Under the pieces are notes generated by a model, which was not told the origin of the DNA, did no database searches, and worked only from the letters and a program-made list of their open reading frames with translations. From Akebia trifoliata (taxonomy: Eukaryota; Streptophyta; Magnoliopsida; Ranunculales; Lardizabalaceae), in assembly GCA_017979445.1 (NCBI GenBank), contig CM030719.1, positions 26,989,317-27,053,316 of the forward strand: a stretch of 64,000 nucleotides of DNA, given 5' to 3'. This document shows positions 12,001 through 21,660 of this stretch, piece by piece. Each line of letters opens with the position of its first letter. The stretch's first letter is position 1. The position numbers and the translations under genes were made by a program.

Positions 12001-12784
12001 AATCTAGATTTTCTTGTCCCAAATGGTTGTTTCTTGTAATATTCTCAATTAGATGTACATTTTTGTCCTTTTCTTTCCCAATAACTAACAAATAAAAGTG
12101 TTTCCCAAGTTTATCTCATAATCTCTATTCTCCATATTGTGTTAAAATTTTAAAATACTTCCAAATTCAAAGAATATTTCCATTTCCAAGGTGTCCAAAA
12201 CACACACCGAGATCAAAAATTCAAAACCTTGTAAAGATGCAGCAAAGTATCATATACTAATAATTACTAGACATGTTCTTCCTCTAAATTTGAATGTTTT
12301 CTAATCGAACTGACTAAGTGCATCTAATGCAAATTTCCTTCACAAATCTGGTGAAATTCTAATCAAATTCAAAACCCTACAGGTTTAGCATGATTTCAGT
12401 TAAAATTTCAAATCATCTGTAGTTGATCAACTCCAAATCCTAAATACATTAAAATTCATAATAAGATAAATCAGTAAAGCTGCATTCGGGATTGAAATTT
12501 CAAATTACCGTGAGAATCCTTCGACGATCTTCATTGCTGAGCAACGAAAGCTTTCGAGCGAGTGGAAGGAGATCTGTACGGAGTTCGGAAGCTTTTGGGA
12601 CTCCAGCGATGGCTAGCAAACCAGGCCCTGATGGTCCTAGGGTTTCCATTGCAGTTCTGGAGATGGATTCGAGCCTCTTGAGCTCTTCTGCTGTGAAAGA
12701 AGAAACCCTAGAAGAAGACAGTAGTACAAGATCCGAGAAATTCAGCTCGAATGGTTCTAGAATATCTGCACCTGTTTCTTCCAT
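6050..12784 (-). CDS. 2-oxoglutarate/Fe(II)-oxygenase-superfamily-like protein, frame broken in exon 2
   Basis: Exon 1 (12784-12509, 92 codons) starts MEETGADILEPFELNFSDL and carries GPSGPGLLAIAGVPKASELR. A 5.3-kb intron follows (ACG then GTAATTTG; acceptor TTTCCAG). Exon 2 begins at 7185 with EHSLGSDVPLKNPNRSVSSF and ends at TAA 6050. It holds the oxygenase-like core: WHYDYGIFTVLT (HxD pair), HTHLQIFDP, FVIQVGESADILSKG and LRSTLHSVCRP (distal His and Arg), then a conserved tail with DGMTFAEFSRKTTKQYYGG. This matches the plant family I recall as At3g63290-like, whose substrate I do not know. The opening of exon 2 and its main body are in different frames. The first frame stops at 7030 and the second is open only below 7142, so one base appears missing between about 7031 and 7110. 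A 56- or 68-bp intron could also restore frame but looks poor. It is either a recent pseudogene, a sequence error or an unusual splice. Confidence 0.75.
7186..12508 (-). other. large intron of the oxygenase-like gene
   Basis: This 5.3-kb stretch lies between exon 1 and exon 2. No further exon with family motifs was found, and the proteins on its two sides join smoothly (RRRILT then EHSLGSDVP). It is AT-rich with scattered low-complexity tracts. One LTR-like block (about 8640-9202) may account for part of its length. Confidence 0.65.
8640..9202 (-). mobile_element. probable solo LTR inside the intron
   Basis: Read on the minus strand this block starts near TGTAGGACATC (9202). It has a TATA-like CTATATAAGGAGC, then a leader-like stretch with AATAAAC and a T/C-rich tail, the usual order of promoter and polyadenylation signals in a plant LTR. 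No second LTR, internal coding region or clean target duplication was found, so the limits are approximate and the call is tentative. Confidence 0.35.
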
Positions 12785-12888
12785 GGTTTCTGTTTTTTCT
12801 ATTCGAGAAAGGTATCCAAGGTTCTGAGAGACTGAGACAGGATTTGGGACTTGGGAGGGGAACCAATTTATGAAAGAGAATTCTAGGT
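12785..12888 (-). promoter_or_regulatory. presumed 5' leader/core promoter of the oxygenase-like gene
   Basis: This is the roughly 100 bases between the oxygenase-like start codon and the first transposon-derived repeat upstream. No clear TATA box was seen. The assignment rests on position only. Confidence 0.3.
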
Positions 12889-12968
12889 GATTTAGATATG
12901 CCTCTCTACATTTTGATCAATATTAGAGATACGCCCTTGTATTTTCAAACTAACGACCAGCTGCTCAA
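12889..12968. mobile_element. foldback MITE fragment interrupted by a hAT element
   Basis: The sequence GGTGATTTAGATATGCC followed by TATTAGAGATACGCCC matches the left arm of the foldback at 24014-24414 and the segment near 26990-27090. It breaks off at the hAT-type insertion at 12969. After that insertion the text resumes as CTACTTGACCATGG, which continues the match (compare CCCCTTGACCTCGG near 27077). Confidence 0.55.
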
Positions 12969-13454
12969 TGGGGTTGGCAATGATCCGAAATATATCCGAT
13001 GTCTGAACCGATCTGATTCGGAAGAATAAGAAAAATCAGATTTTTGGATCAAAATGAAATCTTAGAACCAAAATAATTTCGTAACGTATTTGGATGTACC
13101 GCAATTCACTCCAAACAAAATCTAACCTTAACATATTTTAATAATAATTTTTTTTTTATATTCTTAATTTCGTATAAATATATATAGATAAAATGTTTCA
13201 GTCTTTTTGGTTTCCGTCTATATTTGTATTTGGGAAGTAGATTAAAAAAAAAAATTATATGATTTTAATTTTAATTTTAAATTTGGAAATAAGGTGTGTG
13301 TTCGGATCGCTTTCGGGTTAAGGATGAAAAGAAACGGATCGGATTCAGTTCACATATTCATTAATCTGATCGGATAGGATACACGTTTTTTAATTTTTGA
13401 ATTAGTATTGGAGTGATACTAATCCGGTATCGAACTGTCCCGTTGCCAGCCCTA
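12969..13454. mobile_element. hAT-type non-autonomous element
   Basis: The ends form an inverted repeat: TGGGGTTGGCAATG on the left and, read from the right, TAGGGCTGGCAACGG. The interior has repeated GATCCGA/TCGGATC-type motifs. The 8-bp flanks CTGCTCAA and CTACTTGA are plausible aged copies of one duplication, since they differ only by transitions. There is no transposase frame. An 8-bp duplication and TAGGG-type ends fit hAT elements; the family label is inferred. Confidence 0.6.
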
Positions 13455-14225
13455 CTACTTGACCATGGTTTTGTTTAAATATGTGAGGGCTTTTATAATA
13501 ATATTAAAAAAAAATTAATATATATATATTGTAATTATAAGATAGATTAATAGATGGTTAGTCACAAAATATTATTTTAGATAGATAAAATTCTGCAAAA
13601 CATTAAATAATTATTTATTTTGTAGAAAAAATAAAAGGCATTGTAATAATTAATATCAATCCTTAGTTTTTAGCACTAATAATGGCAGTATGAATGACAA
13701 AGAATGTTAGATAAACTTAATATTAAATTTACTTGACCGAAATGATTTATAAATAATTTCCAAAGTAATCATATATTTTCTTTTCTTATTTTATTTTTAT
13801 AATAAAATATGTATTTTTCGGTATTTCTAGTTTTATTTTTAAACAACCATCAATTCCTCCTTTTATGACTCTCTTCATGATTTAAAGTTTTTTTTTTTTT
13901 TTCAATTTGATTTGTCATAATTATCTTTTGGTAGGTAAATTTTGTGAGTTGGTTTCAAGTTCCAACAGTCGAAGTAGGGTTATTTTATGAAAAAAATCAC
14001 TTTTACTGCGTTTGGATAGAGTTTCTTGACAACTTTTGCTCCTGCGAGGAGTTAGCAAACGTTTGGATAGACTTTTACTCTTGTGCGGAGAGATTTTTTA
14101 CTCTTTGTTGAAAAACTCCAAAAACCTATTCTTGCACGGAGAGGTGTATCCACAAAGGGCATTTGTTTTCTAACTGTTTTATATATGCTTGATTTTGTTC
14201 AAATTAACTTTCCTAAGAACTATTA
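13455..14225. other. AT-rich spacer, no gene
   Basis: The stretch is very AT-rich with runs of A and T. Between 14005 and 14165 there is a short internal repetition of GTTTGGATAGA and GCGGAGAG/GCACGGAGAG motifs on the two sides of TTTTTACTC, perhaps a small decayed foldback. No coding signal was seen. Confidence 0.35.
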
Positions 14226-14440
14226 GATTGTTAGACATGAAGCATTGTAATAAGGTTCATTATGTTACACAAAATCATCCTTATATAAGGATTATAATAA
14301 ATCCTCTAATAGGATTGGATCTTACTAGATTAAGATTAAATCAATTAGAATTTGTTTTTCTATATAAACCCTATTGGGTTGGGTTTGATTGTAATTCATC
14401 GAAGAATCTTAGAGAATTAATTTAAATCAATTCTTTTTTT
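14226..14440 (+). mobile_element. LTR remnant (Copia-like family)
   Basis: The block runs from GTTAGACATGAAGCATTGTA through a TATA-like TATATAAACCCTATTGGG to AATTCATCGAAGAATC. It is a diverged copy of 16805-17054 in the same orientation, 2.6 kb away. The pair could be the two LTRs of one old element, but no gag-pol frame remains between them and other elements fill the space. Related fragments lie at 41908-42030 and 43684-43815. Confidence 0.5.
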
Positions 14441-14695
14441 ATTTTTATTTTTTTAGTATTAAAGCGCAGTCTCTACTGACTAAGAGATCGATTCCGCCAC
14501 CGATAGTGGAAACACTACTAGCGAACAACCACTCTTTTATTTGGTCTATTAGGCATTTCTTCAATAGATTATGTGTTCCCCAATCTTACAAGTGAAAAGT
14601 CTTCCTTTCATTACTTTGTAGTTAGTTCTCAGAGGTACAAAACCAATAATAGAAGTATTAGGCATCTACATTTCACAATAACATTCAACAACATT

Positions 14696-15119
14696 CAGGG
14701 CGGAGCTAGTAAGGAGTTAGTGGGGGCAATTGCCCCCACCGAACTTTCAAATACCCTTATATCTTCCACAAATTACATACTCAATTCCCCCCCACCCCTC
14801 CCCCCTCCCCTTCTTACCTATTTGCCCCCACGCTCACCTCCCTCCAATTTTTGCCCCCACAAAACCTTTCAGATACCCCTATATCTTCAACTAATTACAT
14901 GCCCCCCTCCCTCCCCTCCCTCCCCATTTGCCCCTACCTCCTCACCTCTCTCCAATTCTTGAAAACCCTCCTTCACCTTTTTTAAGATGATTTTCCATCT
15001 TGACTAGGACTCCTTTCGTAAACTAATTGGAAATAACTTAAATATCATTTTCTTCAACTTCTAACAAAAAATTACAAGTAGTTTGTCCTCACTACCTTAA
15101 AATCCTGGTTCCGCCCCTA
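14696..15119. mobile_element. hAT-type MITE (GGGGCGGA family)
   Basis: The left end is CAGGGCGGAGCTAG and the right end, read inward, is TAGGGGCGGAACCAGG. Subterminal GGGGGCAATTGCCCCC and repeated C-rich tracts (14785-14940) are typical of this local family. The flanking octamers ACAACATT (14688-14695) and ATAACGTT (15120-15127) agree at six of eight positions, consistent with an old 8-bp duplication. An open frame of about 129 codons here is only proline-rich repeat sequence. Confidence 0.65.
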
Positions 15120-15375
15120 ATAACGTTCATATCTGATTTCGATTTCATCTCAAAGGATGAACCCAATCCAATTTACGAACAAATGAAGATCGATCAAGGA
15201 TGAAAAGAAACTGAAGTTTAGTCTTATATATCCACAAGCTTCACCTTCAAAGCAATCTTCAAAGAAAACTTCAGCCGTGCATTGGATTTCAATTATGCCA
15301 TCATGAAGATATGAAAGCTATAGGCATGGATTGACTTTAAGGACAGGTCCAAGTCTATGGATTAATCAGCTATTG

Positions 15376-15575
15376 AACAAATAAAAAAAATGTCACTATT
15401 GCCCACACGTTAAATTGTCCTCACAAGTATTTTTTCACAATTTTTTTTCTACTCTTGGTCGCCCCCCCCCCCCCCATTGTCCTCACAAGTATTTTTTCAC
15501 AATTTTTTTTCTACTCTTGGTCGCCCCCCCCCCCCTCTCAACGTAGGCAAATCTTGACTCTGCGCTCCGGGCCAT
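15376..15575. mobile_element. truncated hAT-type MITE with 62-bp tandem duplication
   Basis: This is a right-end fragment of the GGGGCGGA family; compare GTCACTATTGCCC here with ATCACTATTGCCCC at 45850. Inside it a 62-bp unit (15414-15475) is repeated directly at 15476-15535. The two units differ mainly in the length of the closing C run (14 and about 13). Such identity points to a recent duplication or to an assembly artefact at a homopolymer. Confidence 0.6.
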
Positions 15576-15776
15576 AGGATTCCAATAATGTCATGATCAT
15601 GCTCACGGTGGTTCATGTTATTGAAGAAGAAGTTAGTTTTTGTCGGATGCTTCTTCACACACACCAGAAAGAAGCATTTAACACTTCTAATCCCTCTCAT
15701 CACCTTGAAGTATTTTGTCTCACACAAATATGATATGTTGATTGTCGCTCCTTTCCCATTATTTAAAGAGGGAAAA

Positions 15777-15935
15777 TGCTGAAGTAACACTGAAATTGAC
15801 ATCGTTTGGGACATTGTGATGTGGATGTGTATATTGAATCATAAATGATTTTCATCAAGATATAAGTGAAAATAATTTATAGTTTTGTCCACACCAATGT
15901 CCCAAACAATGTCAAATTCAATGTTACTCCAACTC
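15777..15935. mobile_element. foldback MITE
   Basis: The left arm (TGCTGAAGTAACACTGAAAT, then TTGACATCGTTTGGGACATT) is inverted on the right (AATGTCCCAAACAATGTCAA, then TTCAATGTTACTCCA) with few mismatches. The spacer is short and AT-rich. Its outer sequence resembles the foldback at 51893-52064. No coding content. Confidence 0.65.
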
Positions 15936-15951
15936 GACTCTTAGAGAGATG

Positions 15952-16125
15952 TGATTTTCTGACACCCCTTGATGTGGCATGGGGTAAAATCATAGATTTT
16001 TCCCTCGGGAGACATAACTGTACATCCCCATAAATATATGCATTTGTGTAATTCGAGGAAAAGAATCTGTGGTCTTAACACATGGCATGTCAAGCGGGGT
16101 GTGTGAGAGGGGCATCAGAAAATCA
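15952..16125. mobile_element. foldback MITE (GATTTTCTGACACCCC family)
   Basis: The ends are TGATTTTCTGACACCCC and, inverted, TGATTTTCTGATGCCCC. The inner arms carry GATGTGGCATG with ATCATAGATTTTTCCCTCG against their inverted partners. A second member is at 18370-18582. The inner motif (ATCATAGATTTTT) also occurs in the foldbacks at 39, 44.7, 50.6 and 57.4 kb. Confidence 0.65.
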
Positions 16126-16789
16126 TTATACTTATTTAAAACAACTAAATAATGTTGATAGTCTACTTGTACAGCCCAATATCAAACCGTGCCAAGAGTC
16201 TCTTCCTTACTCTAAAGCTAGGCCCATTGGACCATGTGATCATGCTCATTCATCCATTATGAGAACTAGAAAAAAGAGGTTTTGGGTTTCAAACCCTTAA
16301 CTTCATGGGCCCAACGAGCCTTAATTTGAATCCATAGTGTTAACCCCAAAAAAAGGAGCCTTTGAATCCTAGAGATCAAGCTACTTATATCCTAAAGAGC
16401 CCATGAATTTATATGAGCAAACTTCCTAAGTATTTTCGAACCTCTGAATCTTAATGGATCAAGTTCATCTTCGCCCATAGAGGCCCAATCATATATTGAA
16501 AATAAAATCCATTAAGTTTCAGTATGTCTAATCCGATCATGGCCTACCATTTCCATTTGAGTAGAGCTCTGAGCTCCTTATTTTCATCGTATTTGAATAC
16601 ACATTTTCTTGGGGAGAGCTTTGCTATACAGTTGGCAAATGGATTTCAATGGCATAATTTCTTCAACATCATGCATTTGGGAATCGATGATTCTACATTA
16701 GCGAAGCAAAGACAATTCTTATTTAAATAAATGAAGTGTATTGAAGGATTTAGATTTTGTCAAACTCACATCGATTTTCAATTGCCATG
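16126..16789. other. non-coding spacer, possible degraded retroelement interior
   Basis: The stretch lies between two Copia-like LTR remnants. Open frames of 68-72 codons exist (16082-16300, 16524-16730) but carry no motif I recognise and have no matching neighbours. It may be decayed internal sequence of the element. Confidence 0.3.
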
Positions 16790-17054
16790 AGTTTGAGGAA
16801 GGGCGTTAGAGTATTAGACATGGAGCATTGTAATAATGTTTATACAAAATCATACTCATGTGATGATTATGATAAATCTCGTATTATAAGGGATCTAATT
16901 AGATTATAATTTGATCTTACTAGATTATGATTAAATCCGTTGGATTTATTTATTTTATATAAATCCTATTAGGGATTTAGGGTTGATTGTAATTCATCAA
17001 AGAATCAAAGAGAATCAATCTAAATCAATTCTTTTGTGAGAATAATATTCCACA
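16790..17054 (+). mobile_element. polypurine tract plus LTR remnant (Copia-like)
   Basis: A purine-rich tract (TTTGAGGAAGGG, about 16791-16804) sits directly before GTTAGAGTATTAGACATGG, the order expected at a 3' LTR of Copia-type elements. The LTR has a TATA-like TATATAAATCC and ends near 17054. It matches 14226-14440. No reverse transcriptase or integrase frame remains. Confidence 0.5.
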
Positions 17055-18369
17055 ACTAGCTCATTTGAGTATGCTTGTGATTTGTGTTTTAGATTTCCCA
17101 AGGTGCAAAAGCACTCCTTTGATCTTCTTCACTATTAATTTTTCCTGAAGTCGTGAATCACAATTTATCTTTTTTATCAATGCTTAACTTCTTCATTATT
17201 TTTTTTCTTGATTAACATGTTTTTAATGAGATCAATAACTTAATGCTGAAGGGAATCAAATCCAATTCTATGTTAGCATTACCAACATACTTTACTACCT
17301 TAGCATGCACATGTGGAATGTGGAGATGAATTTTAAGTGTAAAGGTTGGGGATAATGCTTTAAGCACATAAGTGTACATAACGATCATTCGTCGCACATG
17401 AGCATACATGCTAGATTAAGTAGTTTTTCTTTTTTTTCAACGTTATGCTAGATTTGAACCCACAACCTCAAAGTTGTATTGCAATGTATCAAACCAATTG
17501 AGTTATGGGTCTTAATTAGACCTAGATTAAGCAAGTTGGATTAGATGAATTCAATTCCTATTTAAATAGAGTTTACGACACGTAAGAGAAGAAGGGATAT
17601 ACAAGAAAGAAAATTTAGTTAGTCCAGATAAGATTTAAGCTAGTCTCTAGTTTATGAATTTTGTCCATCCTAATTAAATGACTCGAGAGATATAATTTAT
17701 AGAAGTTAGGATAATGCAAAAGGACGATAATATCTTTAATTCTTCATGATAAATTAATCTCATTAGTACTATTGACATGTATCCAGACTCGACAAGCGTG
17801 TTGTCTACTTATTTATACATGTCACCTCATTAACTCACTTTTTACAATTGACCTAACATAGATACCATTGCCGAGCCCATCTCATAATATTGTGAAGTAT
17901 CCATAATAAGTCTCCTCCCAACCACCAAATCATATGCTATATCATATGGTTGGACAATTGATTTTTAATTTGATTAACCCACCTATCAACTTTTATAAGA
18001 ATTCGATAAAATATTAAAATGCACACATGGCAATTTGTTCCACATGACATGATATAAGATGTGCCGTCTACAAGAAAGAAGTAAAACCTAAGTTACATTT
18101 TTTTCACCTCCAATTCCACATAGAACACATACATCATTATGATATGATGGAGCATTCTGTCATCCATATTAAAACTTATAATGTCATTTAATGCGACAAG
18201 AATGTATACTTCACCAATGAAAAGAAATAGAAATAATGTTTCGATTGTGGGGACTCACATGTGTAAGAGATAGTACTAGCCATTAAGTGTGCTCAAATCC
18301 GTTTGTGACTGTTGCAAAGCTGGAGATGTAGTATCTATTTATACTTAATTACTAAGAGTCGTGGGTTTT
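17055..18369. other. AT-rich spacer with tRNA-like fragment, no gene
   Basis: Near 17445-17515 the minus strand contains CATAACTCAATTGGTTTGAT and GTTGTGGGTTCAAATC, spaced like the A and B boxes of a tRNA-derived SINE; a similar piece is at 43970-44030. The rest is AT-rich with no coding signal. Confidence 0.35.
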
Positions 18370-18582
18370 TTACTCTCCCCTCTAACATACTCCCCCTTTA
18401 CTCTCCGACGTGGCATGTTATAGAATCATAGATTTTCTTTCCTTGGGATAGAAAACTGCACATCCTCATAAACATGTATAATTATGCATCCCAAGGAAGG
18501 AAATCTACGTACGGTTCTATCACATGCCACACTTGGAGAGTAGAGAGGGACTATGTTAGAGAGGCGTGTCAGAAAATCATTA
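18370..18582. mobile_element. foldback MITE (second GATTTTCTGACAC family copy)
   Basis: The arms pair over most of the element. CTCTCCCCTCTAACATA, CTCTCCGACGTGGCATG and TAGAATCATAGATTTTC on the left are inverted as GAAATCTACGTACGGTTCTA, CATGCCACACTTGGAGAG and TATGTTAGAGAGG on the right. The right end GTGTCAGAAAATCATTAT matches that of 15952-16125. Confidence 0.65.
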
Positions 18583-18738
18583 TCCAATTACTAATCCCTT
18601 TATTTTATGGAACCACATGTGGATCATATCATCTCAATTAATCAATTTATTCAAAACTCTTAATATAATCATCATATTACATAGTTCAAACCCCGACGGG
18701 TTGGCTCAATGGCAATTTCAAACCAATAAGTGGTGAGA

Positions 18739-18996
18739 CACAATGTGAAAAAAAGTCCAAATTTGATGGATCAAAGGGTCGAATTGGTGTCGAATTTTCC
18801 ATTGTCAATTTTTTTTTCAACGGGTCGAAATTGTCAAATTAATGAACGATGGGAAAATTTCGACAGTTTTAAGCCGTCAATTTTGGGTACATAAAGAATT
18901 TTTCGACTGTTATAAACCGTCAAAATTCAATTTCTAAAATTCTTGGGCTTTGGCCCGTCAATTTTTTCTGTCAAAATTTCCAATTTTCACATAATG
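18739..18996. mobile_element. CACTA-type MITE with 3-bp duplication
   Basis: The ends are CACAATGTGAAAA and, inverted on the right, CATTATGTGAAAA. Both flanks carry AGA (18736-18738 and 18997-18999), the 3-bp duplication expected of CACTA elements. The interior holds repeated motifs of the type TCGACNGT...AAGCCGTCAA in both orientations, typical subterminal repeats. It is a near relative of 42263-42564. No transposase frame. Confidence 0.75.
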
Positions 18997-19009
18997 AGAG
19001 TATGATGTG

Positions 19010-20370
19010 TGAGCAATATTTCTTCAGGGCCACCCACGTGGGCATTCCCTCACTTATCTAATGCGTATGATGTGTGGACGTTTCATATGCCCTGATAAGA
19101 TCCCAATAATGGGATTTTGGGACCATAATTTCACAAAGTCTATCACATTTTAAATGTTAATCTCTTTAAATAATTACAAATTTAATTATTTCTCCAAATT
19201 AAGAGAGCTGCTAATGAGATTTTATTGCTAATTACAGATGAATAAAGTGCATGTAAAAGTTATCAAATCACGAAACGAAGTCGGTTACAATGTGCAAGCA
19301 AAAATGGAGCATCCAACAAAATCTCGAAGAATTTCGCTCTCACGTCATCGCGCCGCGGTAGGGTCCTAGTGCTTCGCGATGATCTCGAGAAATTTTACCT
19401 CGAGATTTGTATAGGATGTTCCAGATACTTCGATGGTTGTAATTGAATGGTTCTTTCGAAGCGAATCATCCGAAAAGTTGACCCAATAACTCGATTACAA
19501 ATGTTATAAATTAAAGGGTTGATTTCAAAGAAACGGTCCCTCTTGACCATATTCTTCTCCCTAATTTCTTTGTATTTTTTCTGATTTTTCTTTTAGAGAG
19601 AGTTTTTGTAGTAGTAAAATGATCAATTGTTCCATTTGTTCTTATTGTAATTATTTTGGAGAACTATTCAAAGAAGGAATTGAAAGTGCAGCTTTATCTT
19701 ACATTATTTTCTTCCTTTTGTTTTTACTGCAACTATGACCCTTGTAATGAGTGGCTAGATCCGCATTAGAGAGATCAAGGATGTCGGAACAAGCTCATCC
19801 CTCTAATGTAGATTTAATTCTTTATTTTGCTTACATGTTAATTATTCTGAGAATTCTCCTATGATTAAATAATCTAGTTTATATTTCTGATTCAAACTTT
19901 GATAGCCATTATTTAGATAAATTCAAGAACGGCTATGCTCTGTGAAAAATCTAACTATAAATTAGACAATCTCAATCAAATCAGGATTTTTATGAATAAC
20001 TTTTGGGTTACTTTCGATGATTTAACTGCTCTACCTTCCGATCCATGAGCAATGACTTGTTACATGGATTGAGTTATTTCTAAACTTAATTTGCATTATG
20101 GATGGTTTGCAAAGATTGAATTGACTTCTCTAAGCCCTCTTTCTTAGATTTTCAATCTCTATTTTCTGTTTTTATTTCAATTGCAAGTTAATGTCCATCT
20201 TATTTGTGCAACAAATTTATTTTATTTTTTTTTACCAATCTGTTTTATAACTCTATTTTAATTTTTAATTTGAATCTTCATTGTCCCTGTGGAACGAATT
20301 CGACTTACCGAAGTTTTATTTCAAATATTTGTTCATCTGCAATCTACATCAAATTTTTACATACGATCAT
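19010..20370 (+). mobile_element. probable LTR remnant (Ty3-like)
   Basis: The block contains, in order, a GC-richer stretch (19330-19420), a TTTCTTTGTATTTTT region and phrases such as ATGAGTGGCTAGATC (19748). It closes with TGTCCCTGTGGAACGAATTCG followed by a TTACCGA tail. In my knowledge of plant LTRs this closing phrase is common near the 3' end of Ty3/Gypsy (Tat-like) LTRs. No second LTR, primer site or clean duplication was found, so limits and class are tentative. Confidence 0.4.
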
Positions 20371-21419
20371 GCCCGAGAGAGAGTCCCACATGCCTTGGTT
20401 CTGGCCAGGCTTATCCGTTCCCCCTAGTTGGATGTAAATCCAGACACCCCCATTATTATAAAAAACAAAAAAAAAAAAACAAAAAACACACTACACGATT
20501 CAATCATATAATAGATTATCTATACCTTTAGTATAATCATCATAAAAATTAATTTACAGGTAAATCTTTGGCTTAAACATTTTGATTTGAAACTGAAAAA
20601 TCTGGACTGTTAAATAAAAACAAAATTACTTAATTAAACTTTTCACATGGTTAATGGTTGTAATAACATCATAAACTATTTTCGTTGGCAACTAGATTTA
20701 TGGCTGAAAAGTCCATTCTAACTATCCTAATTTTCTTACATATTTGCTTGAAATTGAGAGATGGTTGAAAAATTCACTCTAATTATCCTTATTTTCTCAA
20801 ATATTTTGCTTGAAATTGGGAAATGCAGACCACTCTGACAGTTCATTATTATTTGGACTTCACATTCAATATGACAAGTACAATCAAAATGATCTAACTT
20901 TTGGTACTAATGATCATAATAATGAGGACAACTCATCCAAGGATTAGATCATCCAACATGATATCCATGTGAGCCCCCACAAACGAGAGTACAAATGGAT
21001 CGTAAGATCTAAGAGAAACTATAGTTAGGTGTGTTTTCAAAACTTATCGAATTGGTGGTCCAAATGGATTTTGTAATAAAATTGATTTAATGCAGATAGT
21101 GATGGGTGTATAAAAGTGTCAATTTTGCAGAAGTAATGATTTATTGGACTAAGTGATCCACTGATTTCTCTCTTTTGTTTGAATTATAAATTTTTTTAAA
21201 TGTTTCTCTTTAAGTTAAGATCTTTGGGAAAGATAAACAATAATTTTCATAATGGAATAATTATTCAATATAATTAGACCTTTTCCATCCTAAGTTTTTA
21301 ATAATCAAATCTTAATATCATAAATAATATCTTTTTATAAAAGTAAAAGAAATCATACATGTTTATAAATTCTTTTAATACACATAAATTATTAGGTGAA
21401 TTACTATTTCTTGAGCTAA
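20371..21419. other. AT-rich spacer, no gene
   Basis: The region holds A-rich tracts (20460-20485) and one imperfect direct repeat: GAAAAGTCCATTCTAACTATCC near 20706 and GAAAAATTCACTCTAATTATCC near 20767, with similar following bases (period about 61). No coding signal. Confidence 0.35.
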
Positions 21420-21660
21420 AAAAGAGTTATTTATGATTGCGGTCACTTTTCATTTTAATTACCAAAACGTGAACAATCACATTTACGTTAAAAAAAATTC
21501 AGAACGAAGTGACAATTTTGTCGGTTTAAAGTTAAATTGTCACTTCAAACCTGCGAAATAGTCACTTTAAAAACCTTCAAATTCGTTATTGTTGACGTTT
21601 TGATAATAAATATGAACAGTGAGCCAGAATTGTAAATTAGTCAAAAATTCAACACTTTTT
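21420..21660. mobile_element. decayed foldback related to 35470-35890
   Basis: Motifs such as AGTGACAATTT, AATTGTCACTT and ATAGTCACTTTAAAAACC, together with the closing GTGAGCCAGAATT, resemble the arms of the foldback at 35470-35890 (GTCACTTGAAAAG, TTAGCCGGAATCAGAATT). The pairing is imperfect and the limits are approximate. Confidence 0.4.

Noticed and set aside
12492..12827. 111-codon plus-strand open frame
   Set aside because: It is antisense to exon 1 of the oxygenase-like gene, which has the conserved residues.
14573..14962. 129-codon proline-rich open frame
   Set aside because: It crosses the end and the C-rich interior of a hAT-type MITE; there is no domain and no independent support.
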